Positions 44,195-55,956 of a stretch of DNA of 64,000 nt are shown piece after piece. The stretch covers positions 124,001-188,000 of the forward strand of contig NZ_JAKUJZ010000001.1 in the NCBI RefSeq assembly GCF_022436675.1. The letters run 5' to 3'. Positions within the stretch are counted from its first letter, which is position 1; the number at the start of each line of letters is the position of its first letter. The notes below the pieces were generated by a model. The model worked only from the letters and a program-made list of their open reading frames with translations, made no database searches and was not told the DNA's origin. Source of the stretch: Rheinheimera hassiensis. Its GTDB lineage: Bacteria > Pseudomonadota > Gammaproteobacteria > Enterobacterales > Alteromonadaceae. The position numbers and the translations under genes were made by a program.

Positions 44195-45189
44195 TGACAC
44201 TGCGAATTGGCATTACACCGGGTGAGCCGGCCGGTATAGGGCCAGATTTAGTTATCACCCTTGCCCAGCAGGCGTGGCCGGTAGAGCTGGTTGTGTGTGC
44301 CAATGCAGCATTGTTAAGCGAACGCGCCGCCCAACTCGGGCTGGCGCTGAGTATCATACCTTACGACGCTTCAGCGGCTCCCAGGCCACAACAGGCTGGC
44401 ACACTAACAGTCGTGGACTTTGCGCTGTCAGAGCCGGTTATTCCCGGCACGCTTAACGTTGTTAATGGCCGTTATGTGGTTAATACGTTAACCTTCGCCG
44501 GCGAAAAATGCATAAGTAGTGAGTTTGCTGCTATTGTTACCGGCCCGGTGCACAAAGGCATTATTAATCAGGCTGGCATTCCTTTTAGCGGCCATACTGA
44601 GTTCTTTGCTTTGCAATCTAACACCCCTTATGTGGTCATGATGCTGGCAACCGAAGGCCTGCGCGTTGCACTGGCCACCACGCATATTCCGTTAGCCTAT
44701 GTGGCAAAAGCCATTACCAGAGAACGTTTACTGAAAGTTCTGACAATACTGCATCAGGATTTACAGCAAAAATTTGCTATTGCTGAACCCAGGATCTACG
44801 TCTGTGGCCTTAACCCCCACGCCGGAGAGGATGGCCACCTTGGTAGAGAAGAACTGGACATTATTATCCCCACCCTCAATGAACTGCGGGCAGAAGGCAT
44901 GCAGCTGATTGGGCCGTTACCGGCTGATACACTGTTTCAGAGTAAATATCTTGATCATGCCGATGCGGTGCTGGCGATGTACCATGACCAGGGCTTACCG
45001 GTACTCAAACATATGGGCTTTGGCCGTTCTGTTAATATCAGTCTTGGCTTACCGTTAATCCGAACTTCGGTTGATCACGGTACCGCACTGGATTTAGCCG
45101 GTACCGGCAAAGCCGATGCCGGCAGTTTATTTCACGCAGTTAATCAGGCTATTACACTGGCCAATAAAACGACGACTCTACATGACTGA
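44194..45189 (+). CDS. pdxA: PdxA, 4-hydroxythreonine-4-phosphate dehydrogenase
   Basis: 331 aa. It opens [17 protein letters not shown], the PdxA signature. [20 protein letters not shown] carries the metal/substrate His, and [20 protein letters not shown] and [19 protein letters not shown] follow. It catalyses an NAD-dependent step of pyridoxal 5'-phosphate synthesis. Start overlaps the surA stop by one base, and the last 8 nt overlap rsmA. Confidence 0.96.
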   Translation: MTLRIGITPGEPAGIGPDLVITLAQQAWPVELVVCANAALLSERAAQLGLALSIIPYDASAAPRPQQAGTLTVVDFALSEPVIPGTLNVVNGRYVVNTLTFAGEKCISSEFAAIVTGPVHKGIINQAGIPFSGHTEFFALQSNTPYVVMMLATEGLRVALATTHIPLAYVAKAITRERLLKVLTILHQDLQQKFAIAEPRIYVCGLNPHAGEDGHLGREELDIIIPTLNELRAEGMQLIGPLPADTLFQSKYLDHADAVLAMYHDQGLPVLKHMGFGRSVNISLGLPLIRTSVDHGTALDLAGTGKADAGSLFHAVNQAITLANKTTTLHD

Positions 45190-45994
45190 TAATGTACATT
45201 TAGGCCACCGCGCCCGTAAGCGTTTTGGCCAGAACTTCCTGCACGACCCTCAGGTAATTGGCCGCATTGTTAAAGCCATCGCGCCTAAACCCAACGATCT
45301 GCTGGTTGAGATTGGCCCTGGCTTGGGCGCACTGACAGAGCCCGTCGCCGAAGCAGCTGGCCATCTGACTGTTATCGAACTGGACAGAGACTTAGCTGAG
45401 CGTCTGGTTCAGCACCCAACGCTGGCCAGTAAGTTAACCGTACATCAGGCTGATGCAATGAAATTTGATTTTACTTCATTGGCGCAAGAAGGAAAAAAAC
45501 TGAAAATTTTCGGTAATTTACCTTACAACATCTCCACGCCGTTGCTATTTCATCTGTTTCAATACGCAGACCTTATCGAAAACATGCACTTTATGCTGCA
45601 AAAAGAAGTGGTTCAGCGTATGACAGCCGTGCATGGCAGCAAAGCATTTGGTCGTTTAAGTGTAATGACTCAGTACTACTGTGAAGCTATGCCAGTAGTT
45701 GAAGTAGGGCCAGGCGCATTTAAACCGGCACCTAAAGTAGATTCTGCCGTGGTACGTTTGCTGCCCCGGGCAGTAGCTGAACGCGCAGCCGTGCCCGCAG
45801 AGGTGCTAAACCGGGTTTGTCTGGAAGCATTTAACCAGCGGCGCAAGACAATTCGTAATTGCTTTAGTAATTTTGCCAGCGCAGAACAATTAGAACAGTT
45901 AGGGCTGAATCCAGGCCTGCGCCCGGAACAACTTGCAGTGGCCGATTTTGTAAGTGTAGCCCAATGGTTGCAACAGCAGGAAACCGCAGTATGA
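45182..45994 (+). CDS. rsmA: RsmA (KsgA), 16S rRNA dimethyladenosine transferase
   Basis: 270 aa from the ATG at 45182, aligned with the family start ([20 protein letters not shown]). SAM motif [16 protein letters not shown], acidic loop TVIELDRD, and motif [25 protein letters not shown] is in the C-terminal domain. It dimethylates A1518 and A1519 of 16S rRNA (E. coli numbering). Overlaps pdxA by 8 nt and apaG by 4 nt (ATGA). Confidence 0.96.
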   Translation: MTDNVHLGHRARKRFGQNFLHDPQVIGRIVKAIAPKPNDLLVEIGPGLGALTEPVAEAAGHLTVIELDRDLAERLVQHPTLASKLTVHQADAMKFDFTSLAQEGKKLKIFGNLPYNISTPLLFHLFQYADLIENMHFMLQKEVVQRMTAVHGSKAFGRLSVMTQYYCEAMPVVEVGPGAFKPAPKVDSAVVRLLPRAVAERAAVPAEVLNRVCLEAFNQRRKTIRNCFSNFASAEQLEQLGLNPGLRPEQLAVADFVSVAQWLQQQETAV

Positions 45995-46368
45995 CATCAC
46001 ATTTTAACGTACCGGTAGAAGTTGAAACCTACTATATCGCTGCACAATCAGATCCGGTAGCAGAACGTTATGTGTTCGCCTATACCATTACCATCCGCAA
46101 TCACAGTAGTGAACCAATACAACTCCTAAGGCGTTACTGGCTAATTACAGACGCCAATGGCAAACAAACCGAAGTAGAAGGTGAAGGTGTTATTGGTGAG
46201 CAGCCCCATCTGGCGCCGGGCGGCAGTTATCGTTATACCAGCGGTGCAGTGCTGGAAACTCCGGTTGGCACCATGCAGGGGCACTATGAAATGATAACAA
46301 CGCAGCAGGAGCGCTTTCACGCCACTATCCCACTGTTTCGTCTGGCTATGCCAAACATTCTTAACTAA
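45991..46368 (+). CDS. apaG: ApaG
   Basis: 125 aa from the ATG overlapping the rsmA stop. Typical Apa[81 protein letters not shown]. Fibronectin-III-like beta fold of uncertain function. Stop overlaps the apaH start (TAATG), so translation is coupled through this run. Confidence 0.95.
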   Translation: MTSHFNVPVEVETYYIAAQSDPVAERYVFAYTITIRNHSSEPIQLLRRYWLITDANGKQTEVEGEGVIGEQPHLAPGGSYRYTSGAVLETPVGTMQGHYEMITTQQERFHATIPLFRLAMPNILN

Positions 46369-47186
46369 TGGCCACTTATGTCATTGGCGATTTGCAAGGC
46401 TGCTATGATGCGTTACAGCGCTTGCTTGAACATGTCAGTTACAACCCACTGCAGGATCAGCTCTGGTTTTGTGGAGATCTGATTGCCAGAGGCCCGCAGT
46501 CATTAGAATGCCTTACTTTTGTTAAAGGGTTAGGCGTCAAAGCCGTTACAGTACTCGGCAACCACGATCTGCATTTTATTGCCTGCCATTATGGCCTGAG
46601 CACGGTTAAACCGCAGGATAAGTTGCAGTCATTACTGGACAGCCCGCAGCGGGATGAACTGGTGCAGTGGTTATGCCAGCAACCGTTGCTGCACTTTAGT
46701 GATGATCGGCGTTTTATGATGGTTCATGCCGGCCTGGCACCGGAATGGCAACTGGACGATGCTATTATCGCCACAACAGCAGTGCAACAGATACTGCAAA
46801 ACGACCCGCTAGCACTATTAAGCAGTATGTACGGCAACAAACCCGAACGTTACAGCGAGGCAATATCAGACGAACAGCGTTGGCGCTTCACTATTAACAG
46901 CTGCACCCGGATGCGCTTTTGTCGTCAAGATGGCTCGCTTGAACTGAAAGAGAAAGGACACCCCAAGAACCAGACGCAACTGGTACCCTGGTATGAATTC
47001 TGGCGCACAAAAACCCACCCTGAACTGTTCTTTGGCCACTGGGCAGCATTAAATGGTTATAGTCCGGTAGCAAATATTCATGCACTTGACACCGGTTGTG
47101 TCTGGGGTAATGCATTGACTGCATATTGTATTGATACGCAACAACGTTATAGTGTGGCAGGCATTCCACGGAACCTGTATATTTAA
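46368..47186 (+). CDS. apaH: ApaH, diadenosine tetraphosphatase
   Basis: 272 aa. Calcineurin-like phosphoesterase motifs GDLQGCYDALQRLL, FCGDLIARGPQS, VLGNHDLHFIA, VHAGLAPEW and the late FGHWAAL-type His. It hydrolyses Ap4A to two ADP. Last gene of the lptD operon; no clear terminator is seen before the chemotaxis gene 73 nt downstream. Confidence 0.95.
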   Translation: MATYVIGDLQGCYDALQRLLEHVSYNPLQDQLWFCGDLIARGPQSLECLTFVKGLGVKAVTVLGNHDLHFIACHYGLSTVKPQDKLQSLLDSPQRDELVQWLCQQPLLHFSDDRRFMMVHAGLAPEWQLDDAIIATTAVQQILQNDPLALLSSMYGNKPERYSEAISDEQRWRFTINSCTRMRFCRQDGSLELKEKGHPKNQTQLVPWYEFWRTKTHPELFFGHWAALNGYSPVANIHALDTGCVWGNALTAYCIDTQQRYSVAGIPRNLYI

Positions 47187-47259
47187 CGGTGTTGTCCGGA
47201 ATTGTTAAGTTTTGCAATTTGAACTACGTTGCATAAAAAAACAAAAAATGGGAGTTATT

Positions 47260-49272
47260 ATGAAGTTAACCGTAGCATTACGGGTGATTGGTGGGTTTGG
47301 CATCATTTCGCTACTCCTATTAATCATAGGTACAACATCTTATGTAAGTTTGAACAATATCAGCGCATCAACTGCAGAAGTAAACGAAGTTTCTATACCT
47401 GCTCTGGAACAAAGCGCGCTAATGCAAAGCGGTTTCGTGGTAATGAGCAAACAAAGTCTGCAAGCGTTTTACTCTACATCACTGGAAGAAGTATCTTCTT
47501 TACGTAAATTGTTCTCTGAAGAACAACAGCGTTATGGGCAAGCGGCAAAAAATTTGAGTGCTGCAGTACAAAATGAGGCTACGCTGAGAAGAGCGGCTGA
47601 AACAGTAAACGAAGCCTATAGTAATTTCACGCCGGTAACCACGCAGTTATTTCAGCAGCTGGAAAATAATTTAACCTTGCGTGACAATATTGACAGTAAC
47701 CTGTCTGACTTGGAAACTCATGCGGATGATATGGCGTCATTGATTCTGGATTTCACCGACGTGCGCGATGTTCAACGCCGTTTTCCACGTTCCTATCAAG
47801 CTGCAACCTCCATTGAAACGGGTATAAACACCCTGATTAGCAATGTGGTTGATTTAAACCGTACTACATCAGACACCACTGCCAATACTATCAGTAACGA
47901 AATTGCGTTTCGGCTGAAAGAGCTTAATGATCAGTTCGAAACAATTAAGACAGAAACAGCAGGCCAGGTAAACCTGATTGATGATTTGGCAGAAAAGTTT
48001 GCTGAAATTAACAAACTGCTCGCTGGTAGTGGCAGCATTGTAGAACTAAAAACCCGCCGTCTACAAAGTACTGCAGAAGCAACAGCGTTGCTTGCCTCAG
48101 CCGAACAACAAACTGCCAGTGCTATGGCCAGCCTTGCTGGCTTGTTAAACCAGGCCAGCACAGCGGCAGAAACTATCCAGCAAGACTCAGCTTCAGGTGT
48201 ATCTAATGCTATTACACTGATTTTTACCGTAGTATTGATCTCAATTATTGTTTCAGTTGTTATTGCAACAGTGACGGTGCGCAGTATTTCTATTCCACTG
48301 GCTAAGGTAAATCAGATCCTTGGTGTGGTGGCTTCCGGTGATATGACACAAAAACTGGATGACAGTGCCAAAGACGAGTTCGGTGAACTGGCCCGTAACT
48401 GCAACAAGGTTATTGCTAACCTGCAGCAGCTAATTCAGGGCATTATCTCGCGCTCTACTCAGTTAGCAGCAGCTTCTGAGCAAACGTCAGCGATCACTGT
48501 ACAAACCACCCAAGCGATCCGTGAGCAGAAATCCCAGGTTACCCAAGCTGCAACCGCCACAACGGAGATGAGCAGCACAGCACAAGGTGTATTACAGAGC
48601 TCTAACGATGCGGTAGCTGAAATTAAGAACGCCGACAATGAAGCTGAACGCGTTAAAGGTATCTCTCTGGAAAATAAAACTATTATTCTGCAGTTGTCAC
48701 ACGAAGTTGAGCAGGCATCCGTTGTTATCAACAAATTACACAAAGACAGCGCCTCTATCGGTAGCATTTTGGATGTAATACGTGGCATTGCTGAGCAAAC
48801 TAACCTGCTAGCATTAAATGCAGCTATTGAAGCAGCCCGTGCAGGTGAGCAAGGCCGCGGCTTTGCGGTAGTAGCAGACGAAGTTCGGTCGCTGGCCAGT
48901 AAAACTCAGGCATCTACCCAGGAAATTCAGGCGATGATCCAGGTGCTGCAAAGCGGCGCGCAGGCTGCGGTAGAAGCAATGAACAAAGGTAAAAAACAAG
49001 CTGAAAACTGTGTGGCGAAAACCGAAGTTGCTACCAAGGCGCTGGACTCTATCACCCATGCTGTGCATCTGGCACATGATATGAGTACACAAATCTCTGA
49101 TGCAGCTAAAGAGCAAAATCAGGTGTCGCATGAGATCAGTAAGCTATTGGAGTCTATTGTTTCTATTGCGGAAGAAACAGCATCAGGTGCTGAACAAACC
49201 TCTGAATCCAGTCATGAAGTGGCAAGATTGGCAGAAGAGTTACGTGTTTCTGTAGAGCAATTCAAAGTCTGA
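47260..49272 (+). CDS. Methyl-accepting chemotaxis protein
   Basis: 670 aa from the ATG at 47260 (GGGAG 5 nt upstream). TM1 (~5-32), a long helical periplasmic sensor (~33-325), TM2 ([20 protein letters not shown]), HAMP (~350-405), and a cytoplasmic coiled coil with the hairpin tip [20 protein letters not shown]. The sensor is all-helical and long, like helical-bimodular types. The ligand is unknown. No pentapeptide tether for CheR is present (it ends VEQFKV). It ends at a strong terminator. Confidence 0.94.
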   Translation: MKLTVALRVIGGFGIISLLLLIIGTTSYVSLNNISASTAEVNEVSIPALEQSALMQSGFVVMSKQSLQAFYSTSLEEVSSLRKLFSEEQQRYGQAAKNLSAAVQNEATLRRAAETVNEAYSNFTPVTTQLFQQLENNLTLRDNIDSNLSDLETHADDMASLILDFTDVRDVQRRFPRSYQAATSIETGINTLISNVVDLNRTTSDTTANTISNEIAFRLKELNDQFETIKTETAGQVNLIDDLAEKFAEINKLLAGSGSIVELKTRRLQSTAEATALLASAEQQTASAMASLAGLLNQASTAAETIQQDSASGVSNAITLIFTVVLISIIVSVVIATVTVRSISIPLAKVNQILGVVASGDMTQKLDDSAKDEFGELARNCNKVIANLQQLIQGIISRSTQLAAASEQTSAITVQTTQAIREQKSQVTQAATATTEMSSTAQGVLQSSNDAVAEIKNADNEAERVKGISLENKTIILQLSHEVEQASVVINKLHKDSASIGSILDVIRGIAEQTNLLALNAAIEAARAGEQGRGFAVVADEVRSLASKTQASTQEIQAMIQVLQSGAQAAVEAMNKGKKQAENCVAKTEVATKALDSITHAVHLAHDMSTQISDAAKEQNQVSHEISKLLESIVSIAEETASGAEQTSESSHEVARLAEELRVSVEQFKV

Positions 49273-49288
49273 TTTAACTGCTAGCAAT

Positions 49289-49318
49289 AAAAAAATCCGC
49301 CAACTGGCGGATTTTTTT
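49289..49318 (+). terminator. Rho-independent terminator (bidirectional) after the chemotaxis gene
   Basis: AAAAATCCGCC (49291-49301) pairs with GGCGGATTTTT (49306-49316) and is followed by more T. The A run gives a mirror terminator for the DUF3718 gene on the other strand. Confidence 0.92.
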
Positions 49319-49333
49319 ATTTGCAGACTAAAT

Positions 49334-49714
49334 TTAGTCACCCTCTCCGGCGCGGCTTTTCAGCACAGCAAGCAGTGGTGAAGCCGAGAACCCATTTGCT
49401 TCAGCCCAGGCAATATCACCTGATGCACCAACAGCAGAACCGGGTAACTGCTTGACAATAAATTCGCCAACATCAGCAGCATTGCTTTTAAAAGCGTGCC
49501 GGACCAGACTTTCACCGTTACATACAACACCATCGTAAATATTGCGTAAGCGTAGACGATAATCACTAAGAACTTTCCTCAGACGGTTCTTATCATCAGC
49601 TGCCACATAATCACACATAGAAGCAGCTAACTGATCATCTGCTACCGCACCCGGCGATACCAGTGCGGCGACACTCAAAGCAACACCGCAAAACAACATT
49701 GGTAACAATCTCAT
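49334..49714 (-). CDS. DUF3718-family small exported protein
   Basis: 126 aa. Signal peptide 1-25 (LFCGVALSVAALVSPGAVA). It contains the DUF3718 stretch: AASMCDYVAADDKNRLRKVL, LRNIYDGVVCNGESLVRHAF, DVGEFIVKQLP. Two cysteines (MCDY, VCNG) may form a disulfide. Function unknown; periplasmic location predicted. It converges on the chemotaxis gene. Confidence 0.82.
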   Translation of the reverse strand: MRLLPMLFCGVALSVAALVSPGAVADDQLAASMCDYVAADDKNRLRKVLSDYRLRLRNIYDGVVCNGESLVRHAFKSNAADVGEFIVKQLPGSAVGASGDIAWAEANGFSASPLLAVLKSRAGEGD

Positions 49715-49791
49715 TTACTACTCCTTGCTGAATACAACCTGAAGCATCTTAACAATATGTAGCTGCAGGTGCAAATAGAGCCAGCAGAAGC

Positions 49792-50280
49792 CTAATTGCG
49801 TATTAAGGTGATAAAACGGCAGTCGTACGGGTTGCTATCGTCAGCAGGCAGAAAATGTTGCTCGGCTAAAGTCCAGCTGCCAGCAGCGTGGTAATCAGGG
49901 AAGCATGCATCCCCCTCTGTTTCCAGAGTTATTTCAGTCAAATATAAGCGCTGAGCTAAGGGCAAACACTGGCGGTATATCTCCGCACCACCAATGACCA
50001 TTACCTCAGGTTGGTCCTGCAACAGCTCAAAAGCTTGCGCTAAGCTGTTAACCCATTCTGCGCCACGATGATCTGTTACTGTTTGACGACTAACTACAAT
50101 ATTACGCCGCCCGGGCAGAACGCGGCCGATAGATTCAAAGGTTTTACGCCCCATCACAACCGGTTTACCCAGTGTCACTGCCTTAAAATGCTTTAAATCT
50201 GCCGGCAAATGCCAGGGCATCTGATTATCTTTGCCTATTACACGATTGGCAGCCATCGCTGCCACCATAGAGATGATCAT
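49792..50280 (-). CDS. folA: Dihydrofolate reductase
   Basis: 162 aa. ISMVAAMAANRVIGKDNQMP with the WHLPADLKHFKAVTLGKPVV core and MGRKTFESIG, then IGGAEIYRQCLPLAQRLYL. The substrate acid is the Asp in PADLKHF. NADPH-dependent reduction of dihydrofolate to tetrahydrofolate. It lies 9 nt downstream of obgE on the same strand, probably co-transcribed. Confidence 0.96.
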   Translation of the reverse strand: MIISMVAAMAANRVIGKDNQMPWHLPADLKHFKAVTLGKPVVMGRKTFESIGRVLPGRRNIVVSRQTVTDHRGAEWVNSLAQAFELLQDQPEVMVIGGAEIYRQCLPLAQRLYLTEITLETEGDACFPDYHAAGSWTLAEQHFLPADDSNPYDCRFITLIRN

Positions 50281-50289
50281 GAGCTTACC

Positions 50290-51465
<1,176 letters not shown>

Positions 51466-51571
51466 TCAGATTAGAACCAGTTAACAGCTAACTGGTGATA
51501 AGTATAACTTAGGTTAAGTACAAGTGTCCCGCTAACATCAACGTTACGCAGTCTGCTGCACCTTGTTTAAT

Positions 51572-51600
51572 AAAAAACCCCGCACTTAGGCGGGGTTTTT
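51572..51600 (-). terminator. Rho-independent terminator between rpmA and obgE
   Basis: AAAAAACCCCGC pairs with GCGGGGTTTTT over ACTTAG. On the minus strand it ends in a T run 16 nt past the rpmA stop. Confidence 0.92.
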
Positions 51601-51615
51601 CTGAAGCCTATCAGC

Positions 51616-51873
51616 TTATTCGCTGACGATGCTTACGAAATTGCGGTTGTACTCGCCTTTCACTTCAAACTTCACTTTACCTTCAGTTAAAGCGAATAAA
51701 GTGTGGTCTTTACCGATACCAACGTTAGTGCCAGGGTGGAATTTAGTACCACGCTGACGCACGATGATGCTACCAGCTAAAACTGTTTCGCCACCGAAGC
51801 GCTTAACACCTAAGCGTTTAGCTTCTGAATCGCGACCGTTACGAGTGCTACCTACACCTTTCTTACTTGCCAT
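51616..51873 (-). CDS. rpmA: Ribosomal protein bL27
   Basis: 85 aa. [20 protein letters not shown] start, [41 protein letters not shown] 50S subunit protein that reaches the peptidyl transferase centre. 15 nt downstream of rplU. Confidence 0.98.
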   Translation of the reverse strand: MASKKGVGSTRNGRDSEAKRLGVKRFGGETVLAGSIIVRQRGTKFHPGTNVGIGKDHTLFALTEGKVKFEVKGEYNRNFVSIVSE

Positions 51874-51888
51874 GTGTCGATACTCCTG

Positions 51889-52197
51889 TTACGCGCTGAT
51901 GCTGGTAATTTTCACTTCAGTGAACCACTGGCGGTGGCCCATCTGTTTACGTGAATGCTTACGACGACGGAATTTAACGATTTTAAGCTTATCGCCACGG
52001 CCATGAGTGACCACTTCCGCTACTACTTTACCACCTTCAACTAAAGGTGCACCGATACTGATATCTTCGCCATTAGCGACCATCAACGGTGTAAATTCGA
52101 TTGTTGCGCCGGTTTCTAAATCTAGTTTTTCTAGACGTAGAGTTTGACCTTCCGTCACACGGTGCTGTTTGCCACCACTTTGGAAAACCGCGTACAT
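51889..52197 (-). CDS. rplU: Ribosomal protein bL21
   Basis: 102 aa from the ATG at 52197 ([20 protein letters not shown]); a GTG 21 nt upstream is in frame but not conserved. [20 protein letters not shown] is the L21 signature. First gene of rplU-rpmA, divergent from ispB as in many gammaproteobacteria. Confidence 0.97.
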   Translation of the reverse strand: MYAVFQSGGKQHRVTEGQTLRLEKLDLETGATIEFTPLMVANGEDISIGAPLVEGGKVVAEVVTHGRGDKLKIVKFRRRKHSRKQMGHRQWFTEVKITSISA

Positions 52198-52407
52198 AGT
52201 TAACTCCGTACAAAGCACGCCATCGCTTGATTAAGGGGCGTGTTAATTCAATTCACAGGGCGCGAATTGTACGCAATTTCCCCTACCCCCGCAAGTAGTA
52301 ATATAAAAAAGATCACTCTGTTCAGAAAAGGATCCGGTTTTGCTTTGGGACTGCCCGGCCAATAGTGTAGAATTAGCAGCATTCTATGGTTTAAGTAGTT
52401 GTTTTTC

Positions 52408-53379
52408 ATGACGCTCGAACAGATCCAGCAGCTAACGTCTGCCGATATGGCTGACGTTAATCAACATATTTTTTCTCAGTTAAATTCAGATGTCGCCCTG
52501 ATTAATCAACTAGGCATTTATATCGTCAATAGTGGTGGCAAACGCCTGCGCCCTTTATTAGCCGTATTGGCAGCAAAAGCGCTGGGCTATCGGGGCAATG
52601 CTCATGTTACGGTTGCGGCTATTATCGAATTTATTCACACCTCAACACTGCTACACGATGACGTGGTAGATGAATCTACTTTACGCCGGGGCAAACAAAC
52701 TGCTAATGCAGTGTTTGGTAACCAAGCCAGCGTATTAGTTGGTGACTTCCTCTATAGCCGCTCGTTTCAGATGATGGTATCGCTGGACAACATGCGCATT
52801 ATGCAAATTCTTGCTGACGCCACCAACGTGATAGCTGAAGGTGAAGTGCTGCAATTAATGAACGTAAATGACCCGGATACGACTGAGCAAAGCTATATGC
52901 AGGTTATTTACTGTAAAACAGCAAAGCTGTTTGAAGCCGCCACCCAGCTAGCCGCTATTATTGCTAACCAACCTGAAGCCATCGTGAACAGTATGAAGCT
53001 TTACGGTATGCACCTTGGCACTGCTTTCCAGCTGATTGACGATGTACTGGACTATCAGGCTGATGCCAGTGAGCTGGGGAAAAATATTGGCGACGATCTT
53101 GCTGAAGGCAAACCCACGTTGCCGTTAATCCATGCACTGAAACACGGCACTGCAGCCCAACAGACACTGATCCGTGAAGCTATAGTAGAAGGCAATGGCA
53201 TGGCACATCTTGACGCTATTATGGCCGCGTTGCATGAAACGAAGGCCTTTGATTACACCCGTGACCTTGCAGAGCAAGAAGCAGAAAAAGCCCGTCAGGC
53301 ATTGGCGATTTTACCGGAGTCAGAACATAAACAGGCATTACTGGCTTTAGCCAATATTGCCGTGTCCAGAACCCACTAA
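52408..53379 (+). CDS. ispB: Octaprenyl/polyprenyl diphosphate synthase
   Basis: 323 aa from the ATG at 52408 (an in-frame TTG three codons earlier is less likely). First Asp-rich motif LLHDDVVDESTLRRGKQTAN, second LIDDVLDYQADASELGKNIG, and VNSGGKRLRPLLAVL near the start. It makes the isoprenoid side chain of ubiquinone/menaquinone. Divergent from rplU. Confidence 0.95.
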   Translation: MTLEQIQQLTSADMADVNQHIFSQLNSDVALINQLGIYIVNSGGKRLRPLLAVLAAKALGYRGNAHVTVAAIIEFIHTSTLLHDDVVDESTLRRGKQTANAVFGNQASVLVGDFLYSRSFQMMVSLDNMRIMQILADATNVIAEGEVLQLMNVNDPDTTEQSYMQVIYCKTAKLFEAATQLAAIIANQPEAIVNSMKLYGMHLGTAFQLIDDVLDYQADASELGKNIGDDLAEGKPTLPLIHALKHGTAAQQTLIREAIVEGNGMAHLDAIMAALHETKAFDYTRDLAEQEAEKARQALAILPESEHKQALLALANIAVSRTH

Positions 53380-53390
53380 ATTTTGCCAGG

Positions 53391-53422
53391 TATAAAAAAA
53401 GGCGCATCAGCGCCTTTTTTTA
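53391..53422. terminator. Bidirectional rho-independent terminator between ispB and mdh
   Basis: A run, GGCGC (53401-53405), ATCA loop, GCGCC (53410-53414), T run. It serves both converging genes. Confidence 0.92.
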
Positions 53423-53435
53423 TACTGTGGCTAAC

Positions 53436-54374
53436 TTAGTTATTCTTTACAAACTCTTCGCCTAAGGTGATATCAGCTTTTAAAGTACCCAGCATGTCGT
53501 TCATAGCTTTTTGCTCATAGGCACTTAAAGTACCGATTGGCAGCAATGCTTCTACGCCATTTTTACCCAGCGTAATAGGTTGAGCAAAGAAGCGCGCATA
53601 CTCGCCGTTACCTTCAACATAAGCATATTCCGATACTTTTTCGCCCTGTAAGCCCTTGATTAAGGAAATACAGAAACGCGCAGCAGCCTGACCCATTGAT
53701 AACGTAGCAGATCCACCACCGGCTTTAGCTTCAACCACTTCGGTACCGGCGTTCTGGATACGGTGCGTTAATGATGCGACTTCGTCATCAGAGAAACTAA
53801 CACCGGCAACCTGTGATAATAACGGCAGAATAGTAGTACCACTATGGCCACCGATTACCGGCACTGTTACTTCTGTTGGATTTTTACCTTTTAATTCACC
53901 GATAAAGGTTTCTGCCCGGATCACATCCAGCGTAGTAACACCGAACAAACGACGTGGATCGTAGGTACCGGCCTTTTTGAAAACGTCAGCAGCAATAGCA
54001 ACAGTCGTATTTACCGGGTTAGTAATAATACCCACCAACGCTTTCGGACACTGTTGCACAATCGCTTCAGCTAAAGTTTTTACCACACCGGCATTAATGT
54101 TGAATAAATCTGAACGGTCCATACCTGGCTTGCGTGGCATACCGGCAGGGATCATCACAATGTCTGCACCAGCCAGTGCAGTGTGTAAGTCTTCTTTACC
54201 GTAGCCTGTTACTTTAACAGCGGTAGGGATATGGCTTAAATCAACCGCAACACCCGGGGTTACCGGCGCCAAATCATATAACGCTAAATCTGTGCCTGCA
54301 GGTAAGTCTAATTTAAGCAATAACGATAATGCCTGGCCAATACCACCGGCGGCACCTAATACGGCAACTTTCAT
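53436..54374 (-). CDS. mdh: Malate dehydrogenase
   Basis: 312 aa. NAD loop [19 protein letters not shown], substrate loop [20 protein letters not shown] with the two substrate Arg residues, [19 protein letters not shown], and catalytic His in [12 protein letters not shown]. Oxidises malate to oxaloacetate in the TCA cycle. Divergent from argR, the arrangement seen in E. coli and Shewanella. Confidence 0.97.
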   Translation of the reverse strand: MKVAVLGAAGGIGQALSLLLKLDLPAGTDLALYDLAPVTPGVAVDLSHIPTAVKVTGYGKEDLHTALAGADIVMIPAGMPRKPGMDRSDLFNINAGVVKTLAEAIVQQCPKALVGIITNPVNTTVAIAADVFKKAGTYDPRRLFGVTTLDVIRAETFIGELKGKNPTEVTVPVIGGHSGTTILPLLSQVAGVSFSDDEVASLTHRIQNAGTEVVEAKAGGGSATLSMGQAAARFCISLIKGLQGEKVSEYAYVEGNGEYARFFAQPITLGKNGVEALLPIGTLSAYEQKAMNDMLGTLKADITLGEEFVKNN

Positions 54375-54561
54375 AATTATCTCCCTAGATAACGGTTGAA
54401 TGAAAACGCGCCAACAATACTGAAACCGCGTTGAAAATACAAATAGCTTAAGCCTAAAGTCTAAGCATTTTAGCGAATTTTAGTGTACTTTACTTCACAA
54501 AGTGAATGCGGCTACGAACTTTGCTAAGATAACGCCACGAAACAAGAGGTAAGAGTGTTAT

Positions 54562-55035
54562 ATGACCAGGCAAGCCAAACAGGAAGTGTTAATTCAGGCT
54601 TTTAAAGCGCTGTTGAAGATGGAAAAATTTGGTTCTCAAAGTGAAATTGTCGACGCCCTGAAAAATGAGGGCTTTGATAATATTAGCCAGTCAAAAGTAT
54701 CACGTATGCTGAGCAAATATGGTGCTGTGCGCACCCGCAATGCTAAGCAGGAAATGGTATACACCCTGCCGCCCGAATTGGGCATGCCAACGACTAAAAG
54801 CCCATTACGCCAGTTAGTACTGGATATCGAACACAACGATGTCATGATCATTATCCGCACCAGCCCGGGCGCAGCGCAGCTTATAGCCCGTATGCTCGAT
54901 TCTATTGGCAAGGCAGAAGGTGTGCTGGGTACTATTGCCGGTGACGACACCATCTTTATCGCGCCAAATAAGGTGCAGAATATTAATGAGATCCTGCAGA
55001 CAGTAACGCAGCTATTTGAAGGCAAGCTGGCCTGA
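54562..55035 (+). CDS. argR: ArgR, arginine repressor
   Basis: 157 aa. N-terminal winged helix (~1-70, [38 protein letters not shown]) and a C-terminal arginine-binding oligomerisation domain ([33 protein letters not shown]). Represses arginine biosynthesis with arginine as co-repressor. TGAAT half-sites occur in the 187-bp mdh-argR gap, but no clean ARG box was found there. Its stop abuts the convergent peroxidase gene stop. Confidence 0.96.
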   Translation: MTRQAKQEVLIQAFKALLKMEKFGSQSEIVDALKNEGFDNISQSKVSRMLSKYGAVRTRNAKQEMVYTLPPELGMPTTKSPLRQLVLDIEHNDVMIIIRTSPGAAQLIARMLDSIGKAEGVLGTIAGDDTIFIAPNKVQNINEILQTVTQLFEGKLA

Positions 55036-55956
55036 TTATAGTTTGGCTGCCAGCTCAAGAAAACTTATAGACGGTACAAAAAACGCGGCACTAAAATCAA
55101 TACGGCTGTAATTTAGTAGCTGATCATAGCCCTGTGTTTGCTCTGCCAGCCCTAACCTGCGTTTGAGTTGCTGCAGCAGAACGCCCGCATCTGCTGCATA
55201 GGTTAACTGCAACATCCCCTGCACCTTTGGTTGTGAAAAAGGCATGTTTTGCTGCAAAAAAATACCCTGCGCGGTATCTGGCTGCATCACTACATAATGG
55301 CTATCAGCGGTCTGCCTCCCTGGTAGAAAGGGTTTACCCGACACTTTATCCATCCCCATTATGTCTTCCTGTTGCGCAGTGTTCAGTTGCTGCCAACTGC
55401 TCAGATCAAAATTAAGACAATGTAAATACAAGTAACTGCCTCCGGCAAAGACCGGCTGCTGAAGATGGTCAACTAATGCCGCCACACGCTTGGTTTTTCC
55501 TTTTGGATTACACGGTGCATCAATGAAACCGGTAAGGCTGCGGCCGTCAAGATAACGAAACCCCTGAATATGATCCTGCAACTCAGCATGGCCCTGTAAC
55601 AGCTGCAATACCTGTTGCGTAGCAATAAAATTAACGTCAAGACGGTCAGAGCGGATTTGAATCATTAAATCCAGTGGCACAGGTGCAAGATCAATATCCT
55701 CAGCAGGTAAATCAGGAAAAGGGCTAAGGCCCGCAGGTCTGGCATCCGGATACAACATATCCCAGTAGTTGCTACCAATAGCCACGACACTGGTTAACAA
55801 TGCTTCAGAAAAATGCGCGGCCAAGCGATCAAATAGCTGTGGCAAACGGGCGAGCTTATGTCGTAACACCCGCTCGTGTCCCTCCAGCGCGTTAAAGAAT
55901 AAATAGCCACCGTGCAGGTTTGCTTCAGTACAAATTCCCAGTTGCTCTCTGGCCAT
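55036..55956 (-). CDS. Dyp-type peroxidase homologue with altered active-site motifs
   Basis: 306 aa, close in length to YfeX. Fold landmarks align by eye with YfeX: SVVAIGSNYWDMLYP, RSDRLDVNFIATQ, GFRYLDGRSLTGFIDAPCNP, AGGSYLYLHCLNFDLSSW, IMGMDKVSGKPF, TADSHYVV and the ending FFVPSISFLELA. The proximal heme His (SHYVV) is kept, and so is the distal Asp. The GxxDG motif reads GFIDA-P-C-NP, and the distal Arg (YfeX VRQSLP) aligns with Gln (LQQNMP). It may have weak or altered peroxidase activity. Cytosolic, no Tat signal. Transcribed away from the csrB-like gene. Confidence 0.78.
   Translation of the reverse strand: MAREQLGICTEANLHGGYLFFNALEGHERVLRHKLARLPQLFDRLAAHFSEALLTSVVAIGSNYWDMLYPDARPAGLSPFPDLPAEDIDLAPVPLDLMIQIRSDRLDVNFIATQQVLQLLQGHAELQDHIQGFRYLDGRSLTGFIDAPCNPKGKTKRVAALVDHLQQPVFAGGSYLYLHCLNFDLSSWQQLNTAQQEDIMGMDKVSGKPFLPGRQTADSHYVVMQPDTAQGIFLQQNMPFSQPKVQGMLQLTYAADAGVLLQQLKRRLGLAEQTQGYDQLLNYSRIDFSAAFFVPSISFLELAAKL

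Noticed and set aside
54375-54561. Possible ArgR (ARG) box between mdh and argR
   Set aside because: Only isolated TGAAT half-sites were seen, with no full 18-bp palindrome.
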